Numbered from the stretch's first letter, positions 9,218 through 18,672 are shown. The stretch is DNA of 64,000 bases from PSRJ01 sp963825305 (GCA_963825305.1 CAWGTA010000007.1:744001-808000); one strand, 5' to 3'. Translations and numbers: made by a program. The notes: generated by a model not told the origin, from the letters alone.

Positions 9218-10503
9218 TAACCAGCAGCCGGCGTCAGTGCGCCCGCAATCGGGAGGGCGGCCCCGGCGGACGGCCCATCGAAAAGTTGGCGCGCGGGATC
9301 GAATCGCAGCCACAGTAGCGCGCCCGCGACCAGTAGAGCCACCATCGGAATCAGTGGCAAATTGTAACTTCCGAACTGTTCCACCAGGTAACCGTACGAA
9401 ACCGTGGATACCCATCCGCCCGCCTGGGCGGCGGTGTTCATGAACCCAGTGACTGTGCCCGCGCGCCTCCGGCCGATATCCAGGCAGACCGCGAAGATGC
9501 TGGTTTGCTGGAAGGTGATTGCTCCATAGACCAGGGATAGGAAAAACACCGCGGCTCCCCGACCGTGTACCAGAATAGCCGCGGTCATGAACACTGCTGC
9601 GCTGCTCAGTCCGCTAGCTCCCGCGATACGCCGCCCGGCTCTAAGGCCGAACCGGCGGACCAAGCCGTCGCTAGCGACTCCGCCCAGCCAATTTCCACAG
9701 GAACCCACCACAAACGGCAGCGCGGACAGCCACAGGTCGTGCTCCAGGTAGCCGCGGCCTTTTACCAGATAAGTGGGGAGCCAACTCTGGAAGAAGTACA
9801 GCGGGTAGCAATAGCAGGCGGTCAGAATCATGAGTGTCAAGAGATTCCGACTCTTCAGCACGACGCCCCACTCCACGCGGTGGTGCGTATGCGTCACGGC
9901 GGGACCGATCTCGTCCCTCTCGGCCTGGCTCACCTCGGGCTTCTGCGCCGGAAAATCCCGAAACCACGCGTACCAAACCGCGGCCCAGATCAATCCCAGG
10001 AATCCGAAGCAAAAGAACGATGCCCGCCAGCCGAAACGAGCCTGAATCGGCACCACCAGCAGTGGAGCGATCGCTCCACCCAACTGGCTCGAGAGCATGA
10101 GCGTGCCGCATGCGCGCCCGCGCTTGATGCCTGGAATCCACCGCGCGATCACCGTTGAAGCGTTGGGAAATGCCCCTGCCTCTCCCGCGCCAAAGCAAAA
10201 CCGCGTCAATAGTAATACGAAAAAATTCGACACCATCCCAGTCAGGGTCGTGAACGCGGACCACCACAGGACGATCCGCGTGAGTACTTTGCGCGGACCG
10301 ATGCGATCTCCGAGCGCGCCCGAGGGAATCTCAAACGCGCCGTATGACACCAGGAACACGCTGGTGACCCAGCCCCACGCCGCGGGACTAATTTGGAGTT
10401 GGTCCTGCATTCGCGGTCCCGCCACTGAGATGCACACCCGGTCCAGGTAAGTGAGGACTGACAACAGCGAGAGCAGGCCCATGACCCGGTGCTGGTATTT
10501 CAC
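9217..10503 (-). CDS. MFS transporter, anion:cation symporter-like
   Basis: 428 residues, about 12 membrane helices. The N-terminus RVMGLLSLLSVLTYLDRVCIS and the loop 2-3 motif GALGDRIGPRKVL are typical of the ACS family (hexuronate/tartrate/phthalate-type symporters), as is RFCFGAGEAGAFPNASTVIARW in helix 4. Motif and length fit a sugar-acid or organic-anion importer, but the substrate cannot be read from sequence. It stands alone on the minus strand, converging on the 7918 gene, with tRNA-Ser diverging upstream, so there is no operon context to refine the call. Confidence 0.88.
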   Translation of the reverse strand: MKYQHRVMGLLSLLSVLTYLDRVCISVAGPRMQDQLQISPAAWGWVTSVFLVSYGAFEIPSGALGDRIGPRKVLTRIVLWWSAFTTLTGMVSNFFVLLLTRFCFGAGEAGAFPNASTVIARWIPGIKRGRACGTLMLSSQLGGAIAPLLVVPIQARFGWRASFFCFGFLGLIWAAVWYAWFRDFPAQKPEVSQAERDEIGPAVTHTHHRVEWGVVLKSRNLLTLMILTACYCYPLYFFQSWLPTYLVKGRGYLEHDLWLSALPFVVGSCGNWLGGVASDGLVRRFGLRAGRRIAGASGLSSAAVFMTAAILVHGRGAAVFFLSLVYGAITFQQTSIFAVCLDIGRRRAGTVTGFMNTAAQAGGWVSTVSYGYLVEQFGSYNLPLIPMVALLVAGALLWLRFDPARQLFDGPSAGAALPIAGALTPAAG

Positions 10504-10609
10504 AGTTGATGCATTGTCTCATGGGAATGCCGGGGGCGTTGGGAAACCGCCGGCGGCACTGCGTGTTATGCTGTGAAAGATTCCGCAGAAGTAACTCAAG
10601 TTCCGTCCC

Positions 10610-10699
10610 GGAGAGATGGCCGAGTGGTTGAAGGCGCACGCTTGGAAAGCGTGTTTAGGGGAAACTCTAACGTGGGTTCGAATCCCACTCTCTCCGCCA
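10610..10699 (+). tRNA. tRNA-Ser (anticodon GGA)
   Basis: Acceptor arms GGAGAGA (10610-10616) and TCTCTCC (10689-10695) pair perfectly, followed by G and an encoded CCA (10697-10699). The anticodon arm ACGCTTGGAAAGCGT holds GGA, a long variable arm follows (TTTAGGGGAAACTCTAA), then GGTTCGAATCC as the T-arm. The 90-base length and long variable arm fit tRNA-Ser reading UCC/UCU. Confidence 0.97.
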
Positions 10700-10764
10700 T
10701 AAAGCACACTAACTAAATAGTTGGCCTTCGACCTGCATTAACAGGTTCGGGGGTAAAACAGAAG

Positions 10765-10929
10765 ATGCTTTACTATGCGCTGTTGTTTCTGATCATCTCG
10801 CTGGTGGCGGCCCTGCTGGGATTTGGCGGCGTGGCGATTGCATTCGCCGGCATCGCCAAAATCCTTTTCTTCGTCTTTCTGGTTTTGTTCCTGGTGAGTC
10901 TGGTGATGCACTTGGGAAGACGAGTGTAG
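10765..10929 (+). CDS. DUF1328 small membrane protein (YtjA-like)
   Basis: 54 residues from ATG 10765 to TAG 10929. Two hydrophobic helices read MLYYALLFLIISLVAALLGF and IAKILFFVFLVLFLVSLVMH, with a GFGGVAIAFAGIAK hinge, ending HLGRRV. This is the pattern of the DUF1328/YtjA family of tiny inner-membrane proteins, known to be common and of unsettled function, often linked to stress. It follows the tRNA by 65 bases and may have its own promoter. Too short for routine gene finding but clearly coding. Confidence 0.9.
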   Translation: MLYYALLFLIISLVAALLGFGGVAIAFAGIAKILFFVFLVLFLVSLVMHLGRRV

Positions 10930-11001
10930 GGGTTAGTGGCGCGGACTCTCAGTCTGCCGCGTCGGCACTCTTGTCGACGTTTTGGTGGCTACTGAAAATC
11001 G

Positions 11002-11041
11002 GGGTCGAGAGGAGTCTCGACCCGGCAGGCAGGGTGCCTGC
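11002..11041. terminator. Pair of strong hairpins between convergent genes
   Basis: Hairpin 1 pairs 11002-11010 with 11015-11023 (GGGTCGAGA/TCTCGACCC, loop GGAG). Hairpin 2 pairs 11025-11031 with 11035-11041 (GCAGGCA/TGCCTGC, loop GGG). They lie between the DUF1328 gene and the convergent NtrC-type gene; the larger segment about 10935-11048 also begins and ends with GTGGCGC/GCGCCAC-like arms. It acts either as a transcription end for both genes or is another repeat element. Confidence 0.45.
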
Positions 11042-11082
11042 GCCACATTATGTGCAAATTTTGCCGATCGAGGCAGAATTTG

Positions 11083-12519
11083 CTAGCAAGCTGCTCCGAC
11101 GCCTCTCGTTTTCACCGATTCGGCTTCGGCCGCAAATTCGGCCAGACGGTTTTGAAGAGTGCGCGTGCTAATTCCAAGGAGTTGCGCGGCGCGGGCCCTG
11201 TGGCCGTTGGTTAGCTTGAGAGTCAACTGGATATAAGCTTTCTCCACTTCACTCATAGGCTTTCCGGCCTCAAACGAAATCGAGTCCGAGCCAGTGGCCT
11301 GCGTTACGACAGGTGCGGCCTGGGTGGGCACTTTTCCGAATGTCGGGGGAAGGTGAATGGGCAGAATGGCTCCTTCGCCGGCCGAGATCACGGCACGCTC
11401 GAGGATATTTCGCAATTCGCGGATGTTCCCTGGCCAGGAGTACTCCACCAGCCGGTCGAGCAACTTTGGGTGAACGTCGGTAACTCTTGCGTTGTGCTTT
11501 TGATTGAGTTCCTGAATGATTACTTCAGCCAACCCCGGAATGTCTTCCTTACGGTGCCGGAGAGGGGGTAACTCAATAGTGAACACACTCAACCGGTAGT
11601 AAAGATCCTCGCGCAAGAACTTGGCTTCACCGGGGCCATTTACCTGGCGGTTCGTGGCGGCGACGATCCGAACATCCACAGGATGATCGCCCCTACCGCC
11701 CAAACGCCGGATCTTGGAGTCCTCCAGAACGCGCAGAAGCTTGGCCTGCATCTCCAGAGGCATCTCTCCGATCTCATCGAGCAGCAGGGTCCCGCCGTGG
11801 GCTTGTTCAAAACACCCCGCGTGCTGGGCGAAGGCGCCGGTAAACGCGCCTCTCTCATGACCGAACAGTTCACTCTCGATCAGCGAAGAGGGCAGCGCCG
11901 CGCAGTTGATCGCTACGAATGGACGAGCGGAGCGCGGACTCAGCTTGTGAATGGCGCCCGCCACCCGTTCCTTGCCCGTGCCGCTCTCGCCAGTGATGAG
12001 TACAGGCGCGGAACTGGGAGCGACTTGCCGGATCAGCGAGAACATCTGCTGCATGGATTCCGATGATCCGTACAAGTCTCCGAGGTAGCCCTGGTAGCTT
12101 AATTGGCGCTGCAGGCGCTGCGTTTCCTTTAGCAGGTTCTTGTGATTGACGGCCCGTTCCAGCAAACTGGCCACAACAGCTTCCGACGCCGGTTTCTCGA
12201 GAAACCACAACGCCTTGAGGTCGTGGACGATGGAAATGGCCTGGTTCACATCGCCGAATCCGGTCAGCACAATGGCTGGGGTCAGGTCGCCGCGGTCGAG
12301 CATCGTCCGCAACAACTCGCACCCATCCATTCGGGGCATCATTAAGTCGGTGATGACCACGTCGAACCCGCCGCTGTCCAGAGTATCCAGGGCCTGCTCG
12401 CCGTCTTCGGCGCTCTCTACGGCATAGCCAAGCGCGAAAATCATTTCGGCAAGACTCTGCCGCTCGTGGGCGTTGTCGTCGACAATGAGTACGCGGCCTC
12501 GTGCTGGTTGAGTTGTCAT
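11083..12519 (-). CDS. NtrC-family sigma-54-dependent response regulator
   Basis: 478 residues. Receiver at about 8-120 with VDDNAHERQS and phosphorylatable Asp in DVVITDLMMPRMDG. AAA+ domain from about 145 with Walker A GESGTGKE, sigma-54 contact loop GAFTGA intact (in HERGAFTGAFAQ), Walker B LLLDEIGEM and the arginine region DLYYRLSVF. Fis-type HTH at the C-terminus (RAAQLLGISTRTLQNRLAEF). It therefore activates sigma-54 promoters after phosphorylation. Its start overlaps the stop of the CheY-like gene by four bases, and a histidine kinase precedes that, so the three form one operon. Likely targets are not visible; I found no convincing -24/-12 sequence in this window. Confidence 0.95.
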   Translation of the reverse strand: MTTQPARGRVLIVDDNAHERQSLAEMIFALGYAVESAEDGEQALDTLDSGGFDVVITDLMMPRMDGCELLRTMLDRGDLTPAIVLTGFGDVNQAISIVHDLKALWFLEKPASEAVVASLLERAVNHKNLLKETQRLQRQLSYQGYLGDLYGSSESMQQMFSLIRQVAPSSAPVLITGESGTGKERVAGAIHKLSPRSARPFVAINCAALPSSLIESELFGHERGAFTGAFAQHAGCFEQAHGGTLLLDEIGEMPLEMQAKLLRVLEDSKIRRLGGRGDHPVDVRIVAATNRQVNGPGEAKFLREDLYYRLSVFTIELPPLRHRKEDIPGLAEVIIQELNQKHNARVTDVHPKLLDRLVEYSWPGNIRELRNILERAVISAGEGAILPIHLPPTFGKVPTQAAPVVTQATGSDSISFEAGKPMSEVEKAYIQLTLKLTNGHRARAAQLLGISTRTLQNRLAEFAAEAESVKTRGVGAAC

Positions 12520-12992
12520 CGCTGCTGTTCTCCTGCGCTATATCTATCGAGCGTATCCTCTATTACCTGCCCCAGTTGCATGAATGAGAGCAGATCCGTA
12601 GGTTTGCGGAAATAGGAATTGGCCCCCAGGCTCATAGCGAGATCACGATCCCGAGGTGAATCCGACGAAGTAAGGATGATCACCGGAGTATGCAAAAAGA
12701 CTCGCGTCTTCCGAACGTGCGCCAGCACCTCGCCTCCGTCTACGCGAGGAAGATTGAGGTCCAGTAGGATCAGCTCCGGCACGTCCGCCGAGGGACCGCC
12801 TTCGGCCGCATCCAGCAGCCGCAAGGCTTCCTCCCCATCGCGCGCAACCGCGAGATGGCAGGTAAGCCCTTGTTTTTCCAAGGCCCGGCGGACCAGAAAC
12901 ACATCGCCATCGTTATCCTCTGCGAGGAGAATGCGGACCGCCCGGTGAGGCTTACCGAGCCAGTCATTCGTCGTGGAAGCTTGCTGAGACAC
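12516..12992 (-). CDS. Single-domain response regulator (CheY/Rcp1-like)
   Basis: 158 residues, one receiver domain only. Acidic pocket AEDNDGD (about residue 20), phospho-acceptor Asp in ELILLDLNLPRVDG, Thr/Ser in ILTSSDSPRD and Lys in YFRKPTDL. The ILLAEDNDGDVFLVRRAL start is typical of Rcp1-type regulators paired with phytochrome-like kinases such as those at 13853 and 16373 (family knowledge). It is co-transcribed between the kinase at 13038 and the NtrC-type regulator, and probably shuttles phosphate or acts by protein contact. Confidence 0.93.
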   Translation of the reverse strand: MSQQASTTNDWLGKPHRAVRILLAEDNDGDVFLVRRALEKQGLTCHLAVARDGEEALRLLDAAEGGPSADVPELILLDLNLPRVDGGEVLAHVRKTRVFLHTPVIILTSSDSPRDRDLAMSLGANSYFRKPTDLLSFMQLGQVIEDTLDRYSAGEQQR

Positions 12993-13037
12993 TATTGGAT
13001 CTGCCTTTCCAATCTCCAGTGCACGTGATGGACCAAG

Positions 13038-13832
13038 TCAGGCTGGAACCGGCAGAGTGAAAAACACCGTGGTGCCGCTGCCGGCATCAGACTCGATCCA
13101 AAGCCTTCCCCCATGAGCTTCCGCAATCTTCCGGCAAATGACCAATCCAAGGCCCAGGCCGGGGATTTCCGGCCCATGCAGGCGGCGAAACGGGCGGAAA
13201 AGCTCGCGCTGGTACTTTGACTCGATACCAATTCCATAGTCGCGCACCGAAAACAGGAACTCCCGCGGCCGGCGCTTTCCAGGCCCTTCCCGCGCCCCAA
13301 TCTCAACCCTGGGGGACGCCTGGCCGCGGTATTTCAAGCCATTATCGATCAGGCGGCAAAACAACTCCTGCAGCCGGTCCCGATCGCCCCACACCTCTGG
13401 GAGCTCGTTGTATGTGACGGTGGCCCCGGACTTGCGAATCTCCGGCTCCAGGGTCGCGACCGCATCACGAACCACGCTCGTGGCCTTTACTGCGTGGAAG
13501 GAATGCCTGGCAGCCGGAAGCGCCGTACCGTAGCAGGCGGCAGCGTCCAGAATAGCAGTGGTTCTTGCCACGCTTCCGAGCAGCCGCGCCAAAATCGGCC
13601 GTGCCTCGGCCGGGAGGGACTCGCCCAGCAGATCCCGAAGCAACTCTGCGGACAGAGAGACACCACGTTGTTCGGCGCGCAAATCGTGCACAACTCCCAT
13701 CACAAACCGGTAAGTTTCTTCACCGATCCGGGCAAATTGGAGGCGTAGTTGCTCGGACTCGTCAAGCGACGGGTCGACATTCGTGGGCGAACTTGAATCC
13801 ACTGGTAACACCACTTCGGATGTCCCTTTCAT
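13038..13832 (-). CDS. Soluble histidine kinase without sensor domain
   Basis: About 264 residues from ATG 13832 (TTG 13850 is a weaker option). No membrane helix or PAS is seen. A dimerisation region holds VMGVVHDLRAEQRGV, whose His is the likely phospho-acceptor, though the usual HELRTPL form is missing. The ATP-binding part has CRLIDNGLKYRG (N box), RDYGIGI (G1) and GLGLGLVICRKIAEAHGGRLW (G2), ending SGTTVFFTLPVP. The HRLHGPEIPG-like F-box region matches the phytochrome-type kinases on the facing strand, suggesting a common origin. It is first of a three-gene operon with two regulators. Its start lies 20 bases from the divergent gene at 13853, so both promoters must overlap coding sequence. 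Confidence 0.88.
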   Translation of the reverse strand: MKGTSEVVLPVDSSSPTNVDPSLDESEQLRLQFARIGEETYRFVMGVVHDLRAEQRGVSLSAELLRDLLGESLPAEARPILARLLGSVARTTAILDAAACYGTALPAARHSFHAVKATSVVRDAVATLEPEIRKSGATVTYNELPEVWGDRDRLQELFCRLIDNGLKYRGQASPRVEIGAREGPGKRRPREFLFSVRDYGIGIESKYQRELFRPFRRLHGPEIPGLGLGLVICRKIAEAHGGRLWIESDAGSGTTVFFTLPVPA

Positions 13833-13852
13833 GGCAGGAGCGCGTAGCAATC

Positions 13853-16351
13853 ATGGTACCAAGTCGAATCGATCGTCCGTTGGTGGTGCTGGCCGCAGCC
13901 GTGATCGTCATTCTGGGTGTCGCGTCTTATGTCAGCTGGCACGCCAATCGGCAGATGATTGAGGCGGCACGCCACGAGCAGCAAATCCTGCGAAATGCGA
14001 CCGCGCTCTTTTCCGCGCTGGAAGACAGCGAGACCGGCCAGCGCGGGTTTCTGCTGACCGGCGAGGAATCGTATCTGAGGCCGTATGAGGATGGCGTGAA
14101 GGCTTTTCCAAGAATGATGGATCAATTGCTGCAGGATGTGCAGCCCGACACGCAAGAAGTGGCGTCGGCAGCGCGCATCCGCGAGCTTGCCCGGGTTAAG
14201 CTCGATGAGCTAGCCCGGACCATTCAATTACGCCGTGAACAGGGATTGGCCGCGGCACTGACGGTGGTTCGGACGAACGTGGGAAAGCAGGCCATGGACT
14301 CCCTGCGCGCCGAGCTGGGACGGCTGAGTAGTCTTGAATCCGATCGAATGCAAGAACGCGAGCGGTCAGTCGATTCAGCCAGTTCGCGAAGTCTGTGGAT
14401 TATTCTGGCGGGTTTGGCAGGCATTGCGGCGGTGGTTTTGGTTTTGCAGAGGGTGGTGGACCGCCGTATTCAGGCGCGCGATGAGGTGGCGCGCCGGCTG
14501 CTGGAATCCAAACAGAGTCTCCACGTCACCTTGATGAGTATTGGCGATGGCGTGATTTCCACCGATGCGAACGGCAATGTAACGCTGCTCAATCCCGTGG
14601 CCAGCAAGCTGACCGGCTGGACGCCAGACGAGGCTGCCGGCCGGCCGGTGGGGGACATTTTTCAAATCGTCAACGAGAAGACGCGAAATCTCGTGGAAAG
14701 CCCGGTGACGAAGGCCTTGAAGACCGGCCTGATCGTCGGCCTCGCCAACCACACTGTGTTGATTGACAAACAGGGCCGCGAGACTCCGATCGAAGATAGT
14801 GGCGCCCCGATTCGCGATGAGGCTGGCCGCGTGCAGGGAGTCGTGCTGGTGTTTCGGGATATCGGAAAGCGGCGCGGGATGGAACTCGAGCTGACACATT
14901 CGGAGCAACGCTTCCGTGCCGCCGCGGAAGCGATGGGCGACGTGATCTGGACTACCAATGCCGCGGGCGAAATGGAATCCGCGCAGCCTGCTTGGGCCGC
15001 ATTCACGGGACAGAGCTTCGATGAGTACCGGGGGCTCGGCTGGACCGCCGCGATCCATCCGGATGAACGGAATGCCACCATCGAGGCATGGCGCCGGGCC
15101 GTCGCAGACCGCCGGAAGTTTCTCTTTGAGCATCGCTTGCAGCGTCATGACGGGGTGTACCGGCTCTTTTCCGTCTGCGCCGTACCGGTAACGGACGATG
15201 ACGGCACGCTGCAGGAATGGGTGGGAGTCCACATCGATGTCACCGAGGAGCGGCGCAACCAGGAGATCGTCCGCGAGAGCGACGAAAGGTTTCGCGGGCT
15301 GGCGACGGCGTTTTCGCAACTAGTCTGGTCGTCCAGCGCCGAGGGAGAACTGGAGTATACCAACGCAATCTGGGATGAGTATACAGGCGCCCGATGCGAG
15401 TCCGAGTCATACACCGACATCTGGCAGCGGCTGCTCCATCCCGCTGACGCGGAGACGTACGCCTCTCGCTGGCAGGAGGCCATCGAGTCCGGCCGCATGT
15501 TCGAAACACAGTGCCGCCTCAAACGCTCCAGCGATGGTGTTTACCGCTGGTTCCTCTGCCGCGCCGTGCCCGTGTTCGGGAGCGACCACAAGATCGTTCG
15601 CTGGTTGGGCGCATGCCTGGACATCGACGATCAAATGCGCGATGCCAGCGACCTGCGCCTGGCTAACGAAGCGCTGCGCCTGAGCAATGCGGATCTGGAA
15701 CAGTTTGCGTACGCGGCGAGCCATGACCTGCAAGAACCGTTGCGCATGATCTCTCTCTACACACAACTGTTGCGCGATGAATACGCCGGCCGGCTCGACG
15801 ATACCGCGCGCTCGTATATCGGGTTCGCCGTGAACAGCGCGCAGCGAATGGAGCGCATGCTTCGCGACCTCCTGGCATACTCGCAGGTGACCGGAGTGCC
15901 GGCCGTGCAGACCGAATATACAGATGCCTCCGCCGCGCTGCGGACTGCACTCGACAATCTCGAAGCCCTGATCCGTAAAACCGGAGCTCTGATCCATACC
16001 GCGTCGTTGCCGGTGGTTCGAATTCCGCCGCTACACCTGACGCAGCTATTTCAGAACCTGGTGGGCAATGCTCTTAAGTACCAAGGCGAGAGACTCCCTC
16101 AAGTTTGGATCAGTGCCGAACAGGAGAACGGTCACTGGCGCTTTTCGGTAAAGGACAATGGGATCGGGATCGAGAAGCAATATCTCACGCAGATTTTCCG
16201 TGTATTCAAACGGCTACACGGACCCGAATATGAAGGAACCGGGATTGGCCTCGCCATCTGCCAACGCATAGTGGAGCGCAACGGAGGCAGGATCTGGCTG
16301 GAATCCACCCCAGGGCGCGGATCTACGTTCTACTTCGCGGTGCGAAGCTAA
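13853..16351 (+). CDS. CHASE3-PAS-PAS-PAS sensor histidine kinase
   Basis: About 832 residues from ATG 13853 (AGGAG about 14 bases upstream; ATG 13820 lacks a site). First helix VVLAAAVIVILGVASYVSW, then a CHASE3 domain outside the membrane (ALFSALEDSETGQRGFLLTG is its hallmark), second helix LWIILAGLAGIAAVVLVLQ at about 180. Three PAS/PAC units follow (MSIGDGVISTDANGNV; GDVIWTTNAAGEM; QLVWSSSAEGELEYTN). The kinase core has H-box FAYAASHDLQEPLRMI, N box NLVGNALKYQG, DNGIGI and GTGIGLAICQRIVERNGGRIW. This is a phytochrome-like kinase core. The neighbouring kinase at 16373 follows in the same direction 21 bases later, so the two are probably one transcript. Confidence 0.93.
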   Translation: MVPSRIDRPLVVLAAAVIVILGVASYVSWHANRQMIEAARHEQQILRNATALFSALEDSETGQRGFLLTGEESYLRPYEDGVKAFPRMMDQLLQDVQPDTQEVASAARIRELARVKLDELARTIQLRREQGLAAALTVVRTNVGKQAMDSLRAELGRLSSLESDRMQERERSVDSASSRSLWIILAGLAGIAAVVLVLQRVVDRRIQARDEVARRLLESKQSLHVTLMSIGDGVISTDANGNVTLLNPVASKLTGWTPDEAAGRPVGDIFQIVNEKTRNLVESPVTKALKTGLIVGLANHTVLIDKQGRETPIEDSGAPIRDEAGRVQGVVLVFRDIGKRRGMELELTHSEQRFRAAAEAMGDVIWTTNAAGEMESAQPAWAAFTGQSFDEYRGLGWTAAIHPDERNATIEAWRRAVADRRKFLFEHRLQRHDGVYRLFSVCAVPVTDDDGTLQEWVGVHIDVTEERRNQEIVRESDERFRGLATAFSQLVWSSSAEGELEYTNAIWDEYTGARCESESYTDIWQRLLHPADAETYASRWQEAIESGRMFETQCRLKRSSDGVYRWFLCRAVPVFGSDHKIVRWLGACLDIDDQMRDASDLRLANEALRLSNADLEQFAYAASHDLQEPLRMISLYTQLLRDEYAGRLDDTARSYIGFAVNSAQRMERMLRDLLAYSQVTGVPAVQTEYTDASAALRTALDNLEALIRKTGALIHTASLPVVRIPPLHLTQLFQNLVGNALKYQGERLPQVWISAEQENGHWRFSVKDNGIGIEKQYLTQIFRVFKRLHGPEYEGTGIGLAICQRIVERNGGRIWLESTPGRGSTFYFAVRS

Positions 16352-16372
16352 CAGAATAGGATCGGAGATCGC

Positions 16373-18213
16373 GTGAACACATCAGAGCCATCCTCGAAAC
16401 CGGCAGTCAGTTACGCTGGGCCCGAGTTGCATAGCCATCTCGTCCAGCTTTACGACGCTGATGAACAGAACCTCACGGAGAATATGCCGATTTTCTGTTG
16501 GAGGGCATGCGGCGAGACGAAGGGCTCATGGTCATCGCCACCCCTGGCCACACCGAGGCCTTCCGCGGCCGGTTGCAGATGATTGGGGTGGATCCCGATC
16601 GTGCGGAACGATTGCAGAAACTGATTTTTCTGGATGCCCAGAGTGTTCTCGGCCAGTTTATGGTAGGAGGCCGGCCGGACCGGCGTCTTTTCGATAACAC
16701 GATCCGCGCGGCGATGAGCCGGATCCATTCGACCGCAGGAATCCGCGCCTATGGCGAAATGGTGGGAATTCTCTGGCAGGCCAATCAGCGTGAAGCGGCC
16801 GTTCAGCTGGAACAATTCTGGATAATTTCCTCCGCGCCACCGGCTACAAGCTGTTTTGCGGATACCCTATCGACGTCTTCGGGACGGAGTTTCACACTGT
16901 GGATGTCGATTCCATTCTGCGGTCGCATACGCAATTAGTTTCGTCCGGGCCAAACGGAGATCTAACCGACGCTTTGGATCGGGCGATGCGAGAGATTCTC
17001 GGGCGGGGAGTCGAAGGTCTGCAGCCTTCGCTGTCCAAAACTCGGCAGTCACCAGGTGCGGTTCTGCCCGAGGGTGAACGAACCATCCGGTGGATCCGCT
17101 CGCATCTGCCATCCCGCGCCGACGAAATCATGACTCGGGCGCAGCGCTACTACAACGCGGAACGAAGATTCCGGGCTCTTGTAGAGAACAGCTCCGACGC
17201 TATTTGTCTCCTGGACCGGGAAGGAGTGATTCTCTATACAAGCCCATCCACGAGTCGAGCCCTTGGGCATCAGCCCAAGGAATTGATGGGGGGAATCTAT
17301 TCGACTTGATCCATCCCGAGGATCGCCGGGATTCGAGGAGCCTGCTCGGTGTTTCCCTCACGAAGCCTCGGTGTCCCATACAGTTTGAGGCGCGCTTTGG
17401 CCAAAGGGACGGAAGCTGGCGATGGACCGAAAGCACCTATACGAACTTGCTCCACGACCGGGATCTGCAGGCGATAGTCGTCAACTCGCGCGATATTTCC
17501 GCTCGCAAGACGGCCGAACTGAGAGCCCAACGCGATGCCGAAGAGCTGAAGCGCGCCTACTCCGATCTGCAGTCGTTTGCTTATGCCGCGACCCACGATT
17601 TGAGGGAACCGTTACGCAGTATTTGCGCCTTCACGGAGTTGCTAACTCACGATGCTGCACTAAACGGTGAACACCGGAAGTACGCCGATTTTGTTGTCGG
17701 TGGCGCCAAGCGTATGTCCGCGGTGCTCGACGCTCTGTTGACGTGGGACAGAATCAAAGCCTCCGAGGCGCTCCAAAAAGTGGAGCTTGGCGATGCGGCG
17801 CACCAGGCGGTTCTTAACTTGAATGAGGCGATCCACGAAGCCTCCGCGGTTGTGAGCATCGATTCTGTGCCGGCCGTCGAGGCGTGCGAGAGTCATATGG
17901 TCCAGGTCTTTCAGAACCTGATCGGAAATGCCATTAAGTATCGAGGTGCCAATCCCCCCTGGTTAGAATCACCAGCCGGCAGCAGGGACCGGAAGTAACT
18001 GTGATCGCGCAAGACAACGGTGTTGGTGTTGCACCCGAGTACTCCCAGCATATCTTTGGGCTGTTCAAACGGCTGCACGGAGAAGAACTGCCGGGCACGG
18101 GAATTGGACTGGCGCTGTGCAAGCGAATTGTAGAGCGGCGCGGCGGCAGGATCTGGGTGAACTCCGAAATCGGGAAGGGCTCCGCATTCTGTTTCACGCT
18201 GCCGGCGGTGTGA
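16373..18213 (+). pseudogene. MEDS-PAS histidine kinase broken by four single-base frameshifts
   Basis: From GTG 16373 (GGAG five bases upstream) the frame changes at about 16480, 16815, 17290 and 17960. Joined, the product is an MEDS domain (GPELHSHLVQLYDADEQ; DFLLEGMRRDEGLMVIATP; YKLFCGYPIDVFG), one PAS (YYNAERRFRALVENSSDAI through DLIHPEDRRDS and VVNSRDISARK), H-box FAYAATHDLREPLRSI, N box NLIGNAIKYRG, QDNGVGV and GTGIGLALCKRIVERRGGRIW, about 614 residues. Every shift is repaired by adding one base: G in GAG-AAT, G in TGG-ATA, one G in a run of six at 17285, one C in a run of six near 17958. MEDS is the sensory domain of DcmR-type proteins. Either a decayed gene or base-run errors in the sequence. 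Confidence 0.88.
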
Positions 18214-18226
18214 CGAGCCGCGGCGT

Positions 18227-18493
18227 TCAGCCTCCAAGGGCTGCCCTTCCGTCTTCGACCGCTTCCTTCATTTCTTCAGCGATCGTGGTGGCAGCGTGTT
18301 TTCCGCGCCCGATAGTGTCGGTGATTCTCTTCTTAGCTTCGTCCGCCTGCCGACTTACGAAATGCCGCCCTTCTGAAGCTGAATTCCTCAGCATCTTACG
18401 CGTCTCATTACCGGATTTCGGCGCTGATAGACAAGCCACCGCGACGCCAATACCGAGGCCGCTGATGAAGTATAAGAACCGTTCTGCGTTCAT
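18227..18493 (-). CDS. YtxH-like small membrane protein
   Basis: 88 residues from ATG 18493, chosen because GGAGG lies five bases upstream; a longer open frame to 18565 has no ribosome site. One membrane helix (FLYFISGLGIGVAVACL) is followed by SAPKSGNETRKMLRNSA, the YtxH pattern of helix plus APxSGxETR, then a long charged amphipathic helix with READ-like repeats (RQADEAKKRITDTIGRGKHA). YtxH proteins are stress-associated and of unclear function. It ends 13 bases from the end of the broken MEDS kinase gene, in convergent orientation. Confidence 0.82.
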   Translation of the reverse strand: MNAERFLYFISGLGIGVAVACLSAPKSGNETRKMLRNSASEGRHFVSRQADEAKKRITDTIGRGKHAATTIAEEMKEAVEDGRAALGG

Positions 18494-18579
18494 GATGCCT
18501 CCACGTCTGGCGGGAGCAATCCAGTGACCATAGGTTGAGAAATCCCCGTGGCAACGCGCTTGCATAGACCAGTATGCTT

Positions 18580-18672
18580 GGCTGTCCCGGCGGCGATTCG
18601 TTTCTGCTGCTTCCGAAAAGCCTTTGGCCCTTGTCGAAGAACAGCAGCGTCAGGTAGGGGCACGGGACAGCC
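18580..18672. repeat. Long imperfect palindrome at the end of the Gfo/Idh/MocA gene
   Basis: Outer arms GGCTGTCCCG (18580-18589) and CGGGACAGCC (18663-18672) match exactly, and inner parts CTGCTGCTTC and GAAGAACAGCAGC pair with gaps. The right end overlaps the first base of the TAG stop (18672-18674) of the Gfo/Idh/MocA gene. No protein is encoded. It may be a repeat element and also serve as a transcript end. Confidence 0.45.

Noticed and set aside
10519..10707. Minus-strand frame giving MLYGGESGIRTHVRVSPK
   Set aside because: It is the false translation across the tRNA-Ser gene, a well-known artefact in gene lists; no ribosome site and no real homology.
13565..13852. N-terminal extension of the CHASE3 kinase
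   Set aside because: The added residues (Arg/Pro/Ala-rich) overlap the opposite kinase gene and stand before the natural first membrane helix; ATG 13853 or 13820 fits better.
11083..18213. Sigma-54 promoter for the NtrC-type regulator
   Set aside because: I looked for GG-N10-GC type sites in the nearby gaps and found none with the required spacing.
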